A DNA stretch of 64,000 nucleotides from Rhodococcus oryzae (GTDB lineage: Bacteria; Actinomycetota; Actinomycetes; Mycobacteriales; Mycobacteriaceae), in NCBI RefSeq assembly GCF_005049235.1, contig NZ_SUMD01000003.1, positions 1-64,000 on the forward strand. The letters run 5' to 3'. Under the pieces are notes generated by a model. It was not told the DNA's origin, made no database searches, and saw only the letters and a program-made list of their open reading frames with translations. The position numbers and the translations under genes are program-made. Positions 24,824 to 33,503 of this stretch are shown here, one piece after another. Position 1 is the stretch's first letter; each line of letters starts with the position of its first letter.

Positions 24824-26668
24824 ATGGCTCGTGCGGTCGGAATCGACCTCGGGACCACCAACTCGGTCGTGTCTGTGCTCGAAGGCGGCGAGCCCGTAGT
24901 GGTCGCCAACTCCGAGGGCTCGCGCACCACCCCGTCGATCGTCGCCTTCGCCAAGAACGGTGAGGTGCTGGTCGGCCAGCCCGCAAAGAACCAGGCGGTC
25001 ACGAACGTCGACCGCACCATCCGCTCGGTCAAGCGCCACGTCGGCACCGACTGGAACGTCGAGATCGACGGCAAGAAGTACACGTCGCAGGAGATCAGCG
25101 CGCGCACGCTCATGAAGCTGAAGCGCGACGCCGAGGCGTACCTCGGTGAGGAGATCACCGACGCCGTCATCACCGTGCCCGCGTACTTCGAGGACGCGCA
25201 GCGTCAGGCCACCAAGGAAGCCGGCCAGATCGCCGGCCTCAACGTGCTCCGCATCGTCAACGAGCCCACCGCGGCCGCGCTGGCGTACGGCCTGGACAAG
25301 GGCGAGAAGGAACAGACCATCCTGGTCTTCGACCTCGGCGGCGGCACCTTCGACGTGTCCCTGCTCGAGATCGGCGACGGCGTCGTCGAGGTCCGCGCGA
25401 CCTCCGGTGACAACCACCTCGGTGGCGACGACTGGGACGAGCGCATCGTCTCCTGGCTCGTCGACAAGTTCAAGGCGTCCAGCGGCATCGACCTGACCAA
25501 GGACAAGATGGCCCTGCAGCGTCTGCGCGAGGCCGCCGAGAAGGCGAAGATCGAGCTGTCCTCCTCGCAGAGCACCTCGATCAACCTGCCGTACATCACC
25601 GTGGACGCGGACAAGAACCCGCTGTTCCTCGACGAGCAGCTGACCCGCGCCGAGTTCCAGAAGATCACCTCCGACCTGCTCGACCGCACCCGTGCGCCGT
25701 TCCAGGCCGTGATCAAGGACAGCGGTATCTCGGTCAAGGACATCGACAACGTCGTGCTCGTCGGTGGTTCCACCCGTATGCCCGCAGTCTCGGACCTGGT
25801 CCGCGAGCTGACCGGTGGCCGTGAGCCCAACAAGGGCGTGAACCCGGACGAGGTCGTCGCCATCGGCGCCGCCCTGCAGGCCGGCGTCCTCAAGGGCGAG
25901 GTCAAGGACGTGCTGCTCCTCGACGTCACCCCGCTCTCCCTCGGCATCGAGACCAAGGGTGGCGTGATGACCAAGCTCATCGAGCGCAACACCACCATCC
26001 CGACCAAGCGTTCGGAGACCTTCACCACGGCGGACGACAACCAGCCGTCGGTGCAGATCCAGGTGTTCCAGGGTGAGCGCGAGATCGCTTCGCACAACAA
26101 GCTCCTGGGATCCTTCGAGCTCGCGGGCATCCCGCCGGCCCCGCGCGGCGTGCCGCAGATCGAGGTCACCTTCGACATCGATGCCAACGGCATCGTGCAC
26201 GTGACCGCGAAGGACAAGGGCACCGGCAAGGAGAACACGATCAAGATCCAGGACGGCTCCGGCCTGTCCAAGGAGGAGATCGAGCGGATGGTCAAGGACG
26301 CCGAGGCGCACGCCGAGGAGGACAAGGCCCGCCGCGAGGAGGCCGAGGTCCGCAACCAGGCCGAGTCGCTGGTGCACCAGACCGAGAAGTTCATCAAGGA
26401 CAACGAGGACAAGGTGCCTGCGGATGTCAAGGAGAAGGTCGAGGCCGCCATCACGGAGGCCAACACCGCCCTTGCCGGCAGCGACATCTCCGCGGTGAAG
26501 TCCGCCGTGGAGAAGCTCGCCACCGAATCCCAGGCCCTGGGCGAGGCGATCTACAAGGCGCAGGCCGATGAGGCTGCGGCCGGCACCGATGGCGCCGCCC
26601 CGAGCCAGGGTGACGATGTCGTCGACGCCGAGGTCGTGGACGAGCCTTCCGATCAGGACAAGAAGTGA
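24824..26668 (+). CDS. dnaK: Chaperone DnaK (Hsp70)
   Basis: The protein is 614 residues from ATG 24824, behind AGGAGGAACACT; upstream in-frame codons have no binding site. It has the full Hsp70 layout: ATPase phosphate-1 [27 protein letters not shown], phosphate-2 [15 protein letters not shown], adenosine motif [12 protein letters not shown], the linker [17 protein letters not shown], a peptide-binding domain with [16 protein letters not shown], and a lid ending in acidic [14 protein letters not shown]. It folds nascent and stress-damaged proteins with GrpE and DnaJ, and acts as co-repressor with HspR. First gene of dnaK-grpE-dnaJ-hspR, with GTGA overlap into grpE, under the HAIR operators at 24662 and 24717. 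Confidence 0.99.
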   Translation: MARAVGIDLGTTNSVVSVLEGGEPVVVANSEGSRTTPSIVAFAKNGEVLVGQPAKNQAVTNVDRTIRSVKRHVGTDWNVEIDGKKYTSQEISARTLMKLKRDAEAYLGEEITDAVITVPAYFEDAQRQATKEAGQIAGLNVLRIVNEPTAAALAYGLDKGEKEQTILVFDLGGGTFDVSLLEIGDGVVEVRATSGDNHLGGDDWDERIVSWLVDKFKASSGIDLTKDKMALQRLREAAEKAKIELSSSQSTSINLPYITVDADKNPLFLDEQLTRAEFQKITSDLLDRTRAPFQAVIKDSGISVKDIDNVVLVGGSTRMPAVSDLVRELTGGREPNKGVNPDEVVAIGAALQAGVLKGEVKDVLLLDVTPLSLGIETKGGVMTKLIERNTTIPTKRSETFTTADDNQPSVQIQVFQGEREIASHNKLLGSFELAGIPPAPRGVPQIEVTFDIDANGIVHVTAKDKGTGKENTIKIQDGSGLSKEEIERMVKDAEAHAEEDKARREEAEVRNQAESLVHQTEKFIKDNEDKVPADVKEKVEAAITEANTALAGSDISAVKSAVEKLATESQALGEAIYKAQADEAAAGTDGAAPSQGDDVVDAEVVDEPSDQDKK

Positions 26669-27219
26669 CCGAACGGGACGCCGACCGCGAACCAGTAGTC
26701 GACACCGAGACCCCGGCCGCCGCTGATGCGGCGGCCGGGGCCGCGGCCGACACCGAGGAGACCGTGGACGAGCTGCTCACGCTTACCTCGGAGCTCGAGA
26801 AGGCCAGCACCGAACTGGGCTACGCGAAGGCGGAGATCGCGAACATCCGCCGGAATTCGCTCGTCCGCATCGACCAGGCGGTCGCGGCGGAACGGGCCTC
26901 GGTGGTCGGCAAGTTCCTCGATGTGGTGGACGACCTCGACCGGGCCCGCGCGCACGGTGACCTGGAGTCCGGCCCGCTGAAGGCGCTGTCCGGCAAGCTC
27001 GCAGGGGTGCTGGAGGGTCTCGGTCTGGCGGCGTTCGGCGACGAGGGCGACGCCTTCTCCCCGGAGCTGCACGAGGCCGTGCAGGTCGAGGGAGACGGTG
27101 ACCATCCGGTGCTCGGGACGGTCCTTCGCAAGGGCTACCGCCTCGGCGACCGGATCCTGCGGACGGCGATGGTGACGGTCACGGACGGCGCGCCTGCGCC
27201 GGACGGGGCCTCGGAGTAG
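26665..27219 (+). CDS. grpE: Nucleotide exchange factor GrpE
   Basis: The protein is 184 residues starting at GTG 26665, overlapping the dnaK stop by four bases. An acidic, disordered N-terminus (about 1-45) is followed by a long helix with the [11 protein letters not shown] segment typical of the GrpE coiled-coil dimer, then [13 protein letters not shown] and the C-terminal beta domain containing [20 protein letters not shown] and [12 protein letters not shown]. It releases ADP from DnaK. The residue pattern matches actinobacterial GrpE, and the position in the operon makes it certain. Confidence 0.97.
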   Translation: MTERDADREPVVDTETPAAADAAAGAAADTEETVDELLTLTSELEKASTELGYAKAEIANIRRNSLVRIDQAVAAERASVVGKFLDVVDDLDRARAHGDLESGPLKALSGKLAGVLEGLGLAAFGDEGDAFSPELHEAVQVEGDGDHPVLGTVLRKGYRLGDRILRTAMVTVTDGAPAPDGASE

Positions 27220-27253
27220 TTACACAGGAAGCAACGAGAGGAGGAGACGCCCG

Positions 27254-28456
27254 GTGAGTGAGCGGGAGTGGATCGAGAAGGACTTCTACAAGGAGCTGGG
27301 CGTCTCCTCTGATGCTTCGGCAGACGAGATCAAGAAGGCCTACCGGAAGCTGGCGCGGGATCTGCATCCCGACGCCAACCCCGGTGACACGGCGGCCGAG
27401 GAGCGGTTCAAGGCCGTGAGTGAGGCGAACGCCGTGCTCTCGGATGCCGCCAAGCGCAAGGAATACGACGAGGCCCGCCGGCTGTTCGCCAGCGGCGGCT
27501 TCGGCCGCGGTGGTTACCGTCCGGGCGCCGAGTACAGCACGGGCGGCGGCGGATTCGGGGGCGGCGAGTTCAACATCGGCGACCTGTTCGGCGGTGGCAC
27601 CAGCTACACCTCCACCGGTGACGGCGGCATCGGCGACATCTTCGGCGGCCTGTTCGGCGGCGGTCGCGGTGGCGGCACGCGGGCAGGAACGAGCACCCGC
27701 CCCCAGCGGGGCAGCGACGTCGAGGCCGAGACCACCCTGCCGTTCCGCGAGGCCGCGACGGGCGTGACGGTTCCGCTGCGGCTGACCAGCCCGGCCTCCT
27801 GCATCACCTGCCACGGCAGCGGTGCGAAGCCGGGCACCAGCCCGCGGGTGTGCCCGCGCTGCAACGGTTCCGGAATCGTCAGCCGGAACCAGGGCGCGTT
27901 CGGGTTCAGCGAGCCGTGCGACGACTGCCGCGGCACCGGCTCGATCATCGACGACCCGTGCACCGACTGCCACGGCACCGGCGTGCAGAACCGCACCCGC
28001 AACCTCACCGTCCGGATCCCGAAGGGCGTGAGCGACGGGCAGCGGATCAGGCTGGCCGGGCAGGGCGAGGCGGGCCTGCGCGGCGCGCCGTCGGGCGACC
28101 TGTACGTCACCGTGCACGTCAAGGCGGACAAGGTGTTCGGCCGCAACGGCGACGACCTGACCGTCACCGTGCCGGTCAGCTACGGCGAACTGGTGCTCGG
28201 CACCACGGTTTCCGTGCCCACGCTCGAGGGCCGGGTCGGCGTCAAGATCCCGGCAGGCACCGTGGACGGCCGGATCCTCCGGGTACGCGGTCGCGGGGTG
28301 CCCAAGCGCAGCGGCGGTGCTGGCGATCTGCTCGTGACCGTCAAGGTCGCGGTGCCGCAGGATCTCGACGAGACCGCCACCGAGGCACTGCAGACCTATC
28401 TGTCGGCCGAGAAGGCCAGCGGATTCGATCCGCGTGCGGGCTGGGCGGGTGCGTGA
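27254..28456 (+). CDS. dnaJ: Co-chaperone DnaJ
   Basis: The protein is 400 residues from GTG 27254 (GAGGAG nine bases upstream). It has a J domain with the HPD tripeptide ([14 protein letters not shown], near residue 40), a long Gly/Phe-rich linker (about 75-155), four zinc-finger repeats ([32 protein letters not shown]) and a C-terminal substrate-binding domain. The first zinc-finger repeat is followed by [10 protein letters not shown], as in DnaJ1 of mycobacteria. It delivers substrates to DnaK and stimulates its ATPase. The final codon overlaps hspR by one base (TGATG). Confidence 0.98.
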   Translation: MSEREWIEKDFYKELGVSSDASADEIKKAYRKLARDLHPDANPGDTAAEERFKAVSEANAVLSDAAKRKEYDEARRLFASGGFGRGGYRPGAEYSTGGGGFGGGEFNIGDLFGGGTSYTSTGDGGIGDIFGGLFGGGRGGGTRAGTSTRPQRGSDVEAETTLPFREAATGVTVPLRLTSPASCITCHGSGAKPGTSPRVCPRCNGSGIVSRNQGAFGFSEPCDDCRGTGSIIDDPCTDCHGTGVQNRTRNLTVRIPKGVSDGQRIRLAGQGEAGLRGAPSGDLYVTVHVKADKVFGRNGDDLTVTVPVSYGELVLGTTVSVPTLEGRVGVKIPAGTVDGRILRVRGRGVPKRSGGAGDLLVTVKVAVPQDLDETATEALQTYLSAEKASGFDPRAGWAGA

Positions 28457-28872
28457 TGACCGCGCCCCGGGGGCCAGGCCACAGCCGGTCTGACATACCC
28501 ACGGACCCGGACGCCCAGGTCTTCGTGATCTCGGTGGCCGCGGAACTGGCGGGCATGCACGCCCAGACGCTGCGGACCTACGACCGGCTCGGCCTGGTGA
28601 CCCCGCACCGCACCACCGGTGGGGGTCGCCGCTACTCGCCCCGGGACGTGGCACTGCTGCGCGAGGTGCAGCGGCTGTCCCAGGACGAGGGCGTCAACCT
28701 GGCGGGCATCAAGCGGATCATCGAGCTGACCAATCAGGTGGAGGCGCTGCAACGGCGGGTCACCGAGATGGCTGCCGAGATCGCCCAGGTGCACGCGAGC
28801 TATCGGCGGGATCTGGTGCCGATCCCGCGTAACAACGCGCTGGTCGTCTGGAAGCCCAGGCACGAGCGCTGA
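28456..28872 (+). CDS. hspR: MerR-family heat-shock repressor HspR
   Basis: The protein is 138 residues from ATG 28456, whose A is the last base of the dnaJ stop. A MerR-type helix-turn-helix covers about residues 24-90: FVISVAAELAGMHAQTLRTY, then DRLGLVTPHRTTGGGRRYS. A coiled-coil dimerisation helix (ELTNQVEALQRRVTEMAAEI) and a short basic, hydrophobic tail (NNALVVWKPRHER) follow. HspR represses the dnaK operon and clpB through HAIR sites, aided by DnaK. Three such sites are present in this window. A terminator follows at 28886-28921. Confidence 0.97.
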   Translation: MTAPRGPGHSRSDIPTDPDAQVFVISVAAELAGMHAQTLRTYDRLGLVTPHRTTGGGRRYSPRDVALLREVQRLSQDEGVNLAGIKRIIELTNQVEALQRRVTEMAAEIAQVHASYRRDLVPIPRNNALVVWKPRHER

Positions 28873-28885
28873 TCCCTCATCGCCA

Positions 28886-28921
28886 ACGACTGCCCCCGAC
28901 CGATCGGTCGGGGGCAGTCGT
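28886..28921 (+). terminator. Terminator of the dnaK operon
   Basis: A perfect 36-base palindrome begins 13 bases after the hspR stop: arms ACGACTGCCCCCGACC and GGTCGGGGGCAGTCGT around GATC, followed by GTTT. The stem is long and G/C rich and the U tract short. Confidence 0.9.
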
Positions 28922-29013
28922 GTTTCCGGATGTCCGTATCCGGCGAATTGCCTGGTCGCGGTCGGAGTCCCGTGAGACAGTGAGCCATGACCGGTCTCGG
29001 GTCGTGGTGACCG

Positions 29014-29652
29014 ATGGTCGAGAAGGTACGCGTCGTGGTCGCCGACGATCATCCGCTCTTTCGTGACGGCGTCGTCCGGGCGCTCGTCGGGAGCGGCGCC
29101 GTCGAGGTGGTGGGGGAGGCCGACGACGGGGCCGCCGCGCTGGCGCTGATCCGGGAGCACCGACCGCAGGTCGCGCTGGTCGACTACCGGATGCCGCAGC
29201 TCGACGGGAGTCAGGTCGCGGCCGCCGTGCGCCGCGACGAACTGGGAACCCGGGTGTTGCTGCTCTCCGCGCACGACGAGTCCGCGATCGTGTACCACGC
29301 AGTGCAGGAGGGCGCGGCCGGGTTCCTGCCCAAGGAGTCGACGCGGGCCGAGATCGTGGCCGCGGTCCTCGACTGCGCGAAGGGCCGCGACGTGCTCCCC
29401 GCCGGCCTGGCCGCGGGCCTGCTCGGCGAGGTCCGGCGGCACGCCGAGCCCACCGGTCCGGCGCTGAGCGCCCGCGAGCGGGAGGTGCTGGCGGCCATCG
29501 CCCGCGGGTTGACGATCCCTGCCATCGCGGGCGAGCTGTTCCTGGCGCCGTCCACGGTGAAGACCCACGTGCAGCGGCTGTACGAGAAGTTGGGGGTGAG
29601 CGATCGCGCGGCGGCGGTGGCCGAGGCCATGCGCCGGGGATTGCTGGAGTGA
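29014..29652 (+). CDS. NarL/FixJ-family response regulator
   Basis: The protein is 212 residues. The receiver domain (about 5-120) has the acidic pair VVVADDHP, the phospho-acceptor Asp57 in VALVDYRMPQLDG and the conserved Lys in FLPKEST. A LuxR-type DNA-binding domain follows (LSAREREVLAAIARGL, then APSTVKTHVQRLYEKLGVSD). The cognate histidine kinase starts 1 base after the stop. The start at ATG 29014 has only a weak binding site. Its targets are unknown; the neighbouring nitric oxide synthase gene is convergent with the kinase and is a reasonable candidate. Confidence 0.93.
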   Translation: MVEKVRVVVADDHPLFRDGVVRALVGSGAVEVVGEADDGAAALALIREHRPQVALVDYRMPQLDGSQVAAAVRRDELGTRVLLLSAHDESAIVYHAVQEGAAGFLPKESTRAEIVAAVLDCAKGRDVLPAGLAAGLLGEVRRHAEPTGPALSAREREVLAAIARGLTIPAIAGELFLAPSTVKTHVQRLYEKLGVSDRAAAVAEAMRRGLLE

Positions 29653-29653
29653 C

Positions 29654-30838
29654 GTGGCGGGCCGCGATCGGGACCGCGTCGTCGAGCGGTACGCGACGGA
29701 GGCCGTGCGGGTCACCGCCGTCCTGCGGCTCCCGCTGATCGCGCTGATCGCGCTGCTGGGTCCGGTCGTCCGCATCGAGCACTGGATGCCGACCCTGTTC
29801 CGTCTGGTCCTGCTCGGGTACGCCGTCGCGGCCGCGGTGTGGCTCGCGGTGGTGCTGCGCAGGCAGGTGCGGCCGTGGGCGGGCTGGGCATCGACCGGCG
29901 TCGACATCGCGGCGCTGCTCGCGCTCTGCCTGGCGTCCGGCGGTGCGACCTCCTCGCTGCTGCCGGTGTTCTTCCTGCTGCCGGTGGCGGTGGCGTTCCA
30001 GTACCGGCCCGCGCTGACCGCGTCCCTCGGCATCTGCACGGCCGTCGGCTACCTGCTGGTGTGGATCTTCTACGCGGTCCGCGACGACCTCGTCGACCTG
30101 CCGGGAGTTGTGTTCCTGTACTTCGGTTTCCTGCTGTGGCTCACCGCCGCGACCACCGCGCTGTCCTTCGTCCTTGTGCGCCGCTCGGGAACCGTGATCT
30201 CGCTGCTGGACGTGCGCCGGCGTCTGGTCGCCGAGTCGATGGGGGCGGAGGAGCGCGAGCGCAGGCGACTGGCCGAGCACCTGCACGACGGCCCGCTGCA
30301 GAACGTCCTCGCCGCCCGGATGGACCTCGAGGAGGCGATCGAGCGCGACCGGGACCCCGCGCTGGTGGCGGCGGAGGCCACGCTGCGGGAGACCGCCGCA
30401 CAGCTCCGTTCGACGGTCACCACACTGCACCCGCAGGTGCTCGAGCAGCTGGGCCTGACGGCGGCGCTGCGTGAGCTGGCCGACGGGCACGGCCGCCGCG
30501 GCGGCTACGAGATGCGGGTGCGGCTGGCGGAGGTGGGCAGGCCGGACTGCCAGTCGCTGCTCTACCGGGTGGCCAGGGAGGCGCTCGGCAACATCGACAA
30601 GCATGCGCACGCGCGCCGGGTCGATGTGCTGCTGGCCCGCACGTCCACGGCCATCACCCTGGAGGTGGCCGACGACGGTGTCGGGTTCGATCCGGACGAC
30701 CTGCCCGCGCGCGTCGCCGAGGGGCACATCGGGCTGGCCTCGCAGTTCCTCCGGATCGAGAACCTGGGCGGGACCCTGGAGCTGACGTCGGCGCCGGGGG
30801 AGGGCACCCGGGTGGTGGCGACGGTCCCCTCGTCCTGA
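29654..30838 (+). CDS. Membrane sensor histidine kinase (NarL-type partner)
   Basis: The protein is 394 residues from GTG 29654. Five to six membrane helices occupy residues 20-175 with almost no extracytoplasmic domain, so sensing is probably within the membrane. The HisKA_3 dimerisation motif is EERERRRLAEHLHDGPLQNV, with phospho-acceptor His211. A HATPase domain follows, with VAREALGNIDKHAHA (N box) and VADDGVGFDPDDLP (G1). It is coupled to the response regulator. The gene ends 4 bases before the stop of the convergent NOS gene. Confidence 0.92.
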   Translation: MAGRDRDRVVERYATEAVRVTAVLRLPLIALIALLGPVVRIEHWMPTLFRLVLLGYAVAAAVWLAVVLRRQVRPWAGWASTGVDIAALLALCLASGGATSSLLPVFFLLPVAVAFQYRPALTASLGICTAVGYLLVWIFYAVRDDLVDLPGVVFLYFGFLLWLTAATTALSFVLVRRSGTVISLLDVRRRLVAESMGAEERERRRLAEHLHDGPLQNVLAARMDLEEAIERDRDPALVAAEATLRETAAQLRSTVTTLHPQVLEQLGLTAALRELADGHGRRGGYEMRVRLAEVGRPDCQSLLYRVAREALGNIDKHAHARRVDVLLARTSTAITLEVADDGVGFDPDDLPARVAEGHIGLASQFLRIENLGGTLELTSAPGEGTRVVATVPSS

Positions 30839-30842
30839 TGGA

Positions 30843-32003
30843 TCAGATCGGGCAGCCGGAAGCCGGTGTCCTGCTGACGAAGTTCGGCCGGACATCGAGA
30901 TCGGGGTCGTCGTAGAGCCGGTGGAAGGTCGGCGTCAATGCCGCGGACATCGGCGGGTTGATCCACGACCAGTCCGTCGGGCAGGTGCGCCCGGCCTTCT
31001 CCTCGCGGCCGACGAAGTCGAGGAACTGCTTGGCCACCGTGTGGTGGTCGACCATGATCACCCCCGCCTCCCGGTAGCTGTGGATGACGGCCCGGTTCAG
31101 CTCGACCAGCGCCCGGTCCTTCCAGAGCGTGCGGTCCGAGCTCATGTCGAGCCGCAGCTTCTTGGCGATGGTCGGCAGCATGTCGTACCGGTCCTCGTCG
31201 CTGAAGTTGCGGGCACCGACCTCGGTGCTCACGTACCAGCCGTTGAACGGTGCGCAGGGATAGGTGAGCCCGCCGATCTCCAGGTCCATGTTCGACACCG
31301 CGGGCACCGCGTGCCACTTGAGGCCCAGCTTGGCGAACCACTTGTAGTTCGGGTGCTCGAGCGGGACCTCGAGAACCAGGTCCTCGGGCACCTCGAACCA
31401 CTGCAGCGGCTCATCGGGGACCGAGATCAGCAGCGGCAGGACGTCGAACCGGGTGCCCTCGCCCTTCCAGCCCATCTTCGTCACCTGTTCGGTGAGGGCG
31501 ACGTGCCACGGGTCGCCGGTGATGCTGCCGTCCTCGTTGCGATATCCCGCGTAGCGGATCAGCTGGGGGCTGAGGATGCGGAACTCCCGGCCGTCCGGGA
31601 GCGGCCGCGGGCCGATGGTGATCACCGACTGCAGCGCGCCGCCGTTGGTGGCGACCCGCAGGTGTTCCCAGCACGCCTCGGCCAGCGCCGCCGCGGTCAC
31701 CGCGTGGCGGGCATCGATCAGCTTGAGGGTTCGCCAGTGATTGCGCCCAACGCAGCGCGCGTGGTTCCGCCAGGCAAGCTTCGCCCCGATCAGGAGTTCC
31801 TCGGTGGTGTGCTCGTAGCGTCCGGTGAGCGCGAACTCGTCGAGTGCCGCCGTGTGCCGTTCCGCGGGCAGGTGCGCCAGCTCCGGTTGCGAGAAGAACT
31901 CGGTGCACTCCCGCAACCGCCGATCCAGGTCCTCGGTTGTCGATGTCCGGGCGCTCGCGGCCGAAATGTCGCGGAGCCCTTCCTCTCCGGAGGCTATGAC
32001 CAC
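30843..32003 (-). CDS. nos: Bacterial nitric oxide synthase oxygenase
   Basis: The protein is 386 residues from GTG 32003 (GGAG about 10 bases upstream). It is a stand-alone NOS oxygenase domain: heme thiolate Cys84 in AWRNHARCVGRNHW, the substrate-arginine Glu261 in PFNGWYVSTEVGARN, and the pterin/dimer-side end TDWSWINPPMSAALTPTFH. It lacks the reductase domain found in animal enzymes, so electrons must come from another flavoprotein. It would make NO from L-arginine through N-hydroxyarginine. The divergent neighbour is a flavohemoglobin, which could consume the NO or, speculatively, supply electrons through its FAD/NAD domain. The 227-bp gap between them holds the promoters of both. Confidence 0.95.
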   Translation of the reverse strand: MVIASGEEGLRDISAASARTSTTEDLDRRLRECTEFFSQPELAHLPAERHTAALDEFALTGRYEHTTEELLIGAKLAWRNHARCVGRNHWRTLKLIDARHAVTAAALAEACWEHLRVATNGGALQSVITIGPRPLPDGREFRILSPQLIRYAGYRNEDGSITGDPWHVALTEQVTKMGWKGEGTRFDVLPLLISVPDEPLQWFEVPEDLVLEVPLEHPNYKWFAKLGLKWHAVPAVSNMDLEIGGLTYPCAPFNGWYVSTEVGARNFSDEDRYDMLPTIAKKLRLDMSSDRTLWKDRALVELNRAVIHSYREAGVIMVDHHTVAKQFLDFVGREEKAGRTCPTDWSWINPPMSAALTPTFHRLYDDPDLDVRPNFVSRTPASGCPI

Positions 32004-32084
32004 GGTGACGGAACTCCATTCTGCCGCCCCCGCGGCGGCCTCACATCGACGAAGACCCTAGTGTGAGAACCGGCAGTCTGCGAG

Positions 32085-32100
32085 TTGAACGGACGTTCTA
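32085..32100. promoter_or_regulatory. SOS-box-like palindrome between nos and the flavohemoglobin gene
   Basis: TTGAAC-GGAC-GTTCTA keeps the GAAC-N4-GTTC core of the actinobacterial LexA box (TCGAAC-N4-GTTCGA), with one change in each half. It is 131 bases before the flavohemoglobin start. One such core is expected by chance in a window of this size, so function is uncertain. Confidence 0.3.
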
Positions 32101-32230
32101 CTAGTACGTGTTTCGGATGCGGCGATTCCTCGCTAGACTTCCCCAAACCCAACGGCAACCAGCCGGAGGGGCCACGCGACCTGCAGAGGACACCGCAGGC
32201 CGCGTTTGTATGCGGAACGGGGACTCTGCA

Positions 32231-33394
32231 GTGGATTCAACGGCTATTTCGCTTGTCCGAACGACCTTCAAGGCCGTGGCGGCAATCGACGACGGACCGG
32301 CTCGACTGACGCAGTCGTTCTACTCCGTGTTGTTCGCGAACAACCCCGACGTCCGCGAGTTCTTCCCCGCCGCGATGGAGGCCCAGCGAGAGCGGCTGGT
32401 CCACGCGATCGCCTACGTCATCGACCAGCTCGACGATCCGGAGCCGGTTCTCCTGTTCCTCGCCCAGCTCGGCCGCGATCACCGCAAGTACGGCGTGGTC
32501 GACGCGCACTACACCGCGGTCGGTAACGCGCTGATCTTCGCGCTCAAGAACTTCGCGGGCAACGAGATGTGGACCGACGAGGTCGACAACGCCTGGCGCG
32601 AGGCCATCGCCCTGATCGCCTCGGTGATGATGGAGGCCGCCAACGCCGAGACCGGCCCGGCGACCTGGACCGGCACCGTCGTCGAGCACAAGCAGGTGCT
32701 CCAGGACGTCGCGGTGGTCCGGCTGCAGCTGGACCGGCCGATGGAGTACGGCGCGGGCCAGTACGTGAGCGTGACCGTCCCCGGCCGTCCCCGCATGTGG
32801 CGCTACCTCTCGCCCGCCATCCCGGCGAACCCCGAGGGGCAGATCGAGTTCCATGTCCGGCGTGTCTCCGGCGGCTGGGTGAGCCCGGCGATGGTCGGCC
32901 AGACCAACCTCGGCGACACCTGGGTGATGGGTTCCCCGCTCGGCGCGCTCGGCGTGGACCGCACCCAGAACCGGGACATGCTGATGATCGGGTCGGGAAC
33001 GGGCATCGCCCCGCTGCGCGCGCAGCTGATGGAGATGGCGATGCGCGCGAACAACCCGAACGTGCACGTGTTCGTTGGCGGCAACTACCCGTGCGACCTG
33101 TACGACATCGAGACCCTGTGGCAGCTGTCGCTGACGAACCCATGGCTGACCGTCATCCCGGTGTCCGAGGAGGACGACAACCCCTGGTTCCACCTCGACC
33201 CGATCCCGACGCCGCCCGCCGGGATGTACAAGCGGATCACCGGCAAGGTCAGCGCCGTCGCCGCCGATTTCGGTGACTGGTCGAACCACGACATCCAGAT
33301 CGTCGGGTCCGCCTCGACGATCCAGACCGCGAAGTTCCGGCTGCAGGCCAAGGGCGTCCCGGTCGAGAACATGCGGCACGACCCGCTGTACTGA
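32231..33394 (+). CDS. Flavohemoglobin (globin plus FAD/NAD reductase)
   Basis: The protein is 387 residues from GTG 32231 (GGGGA eight bases before it). The in-frame ATGs at 32108 and 32210 have no binding site. Residues 1-135 form a globin with Tyr31 in FYSVLF (B10), Phe45 in REFF (CD1), proximal His84 in LGRDHRKYGV and AWREAI in helix H. The FAD domain reads MWRYLSPA where classical enzymes have RxYS, and the NAD domain has GSGTGIAPLR and FVGGNYPCDLYDIE. These variants resemble the actinobacterial, Rv0385-like class rather than E. coli Hmp. The usual reaction is NO dioxygenation to nitrate using NADH. It is divergent from nos, suggesting a paired NO source and sink. Confidence 0.9.
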   Translation: MDSTAISLVRTTFKAVAAIDDGPARLTQSFYSVLFANNPDVREFFPAAMEAQRERLVHAIAYVIDQLDDPEPVLLFLAQLGRDHRKYGVVDAHYTAVGNALIFALKNFAGNEMWTDEVDNAWREAIALIASVMMEAANAETGPATWTGTVVEHKQVLQDVAVVRLQLDRPMEYGAGQYVSVTVPGRPRMWRYLSPAIPANPEGQIEFHVRRVSGGWVSPAMVGQTNLGDTWVMGSPLGALGVDRTQNRDMLMIGSGTGIAPLRAQLMEMAMRANNPNVHVFVGGNYPCDLYDIETLWQLSLTNPWLTVIPVSEEDDNPWFHLDPIPTPPAGMYKRITGKVSAVAADFGDWSNHDIQIVGSASTIQTAKFRLQAKGVPVENMRHDPLY

Positions 33395-33467
33395 TCCGGG
33401 TCAGGGCATCGCACCGCCCGGTCAGCGGGAGGGGCGGTAGGCCACGGTGACGCCGCCGCAATAGCGT

Positions 33468-33490
33468 CGCTGGAGAGAGAGTCTCCAGCG
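33468..33490. repeat. Inverted repeat in the leader of the BVMO gene
   Basis: CGCTGGAGA and TCTCCAGCG flank a 5-base loop, immediately before the ribosome binding site (AAAGG). A possible -10 box, TAGCGT, is at 33462-33467, which would place the repeat at the transcript 5' end or make it an operator over the start site. Confidence 0.55.
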
Positions 33491-33503
33491 AAAGGCAGTC
33501 ACC

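Noticed and set aside
27850-28455. An N-terminal extension of hspR by about 200 codons through dnaJ
   Set aside because: The extension is an Arg-rich shadow of dnaJ; hspR begins at ATG 28456, overlapping the dnaJ stop.
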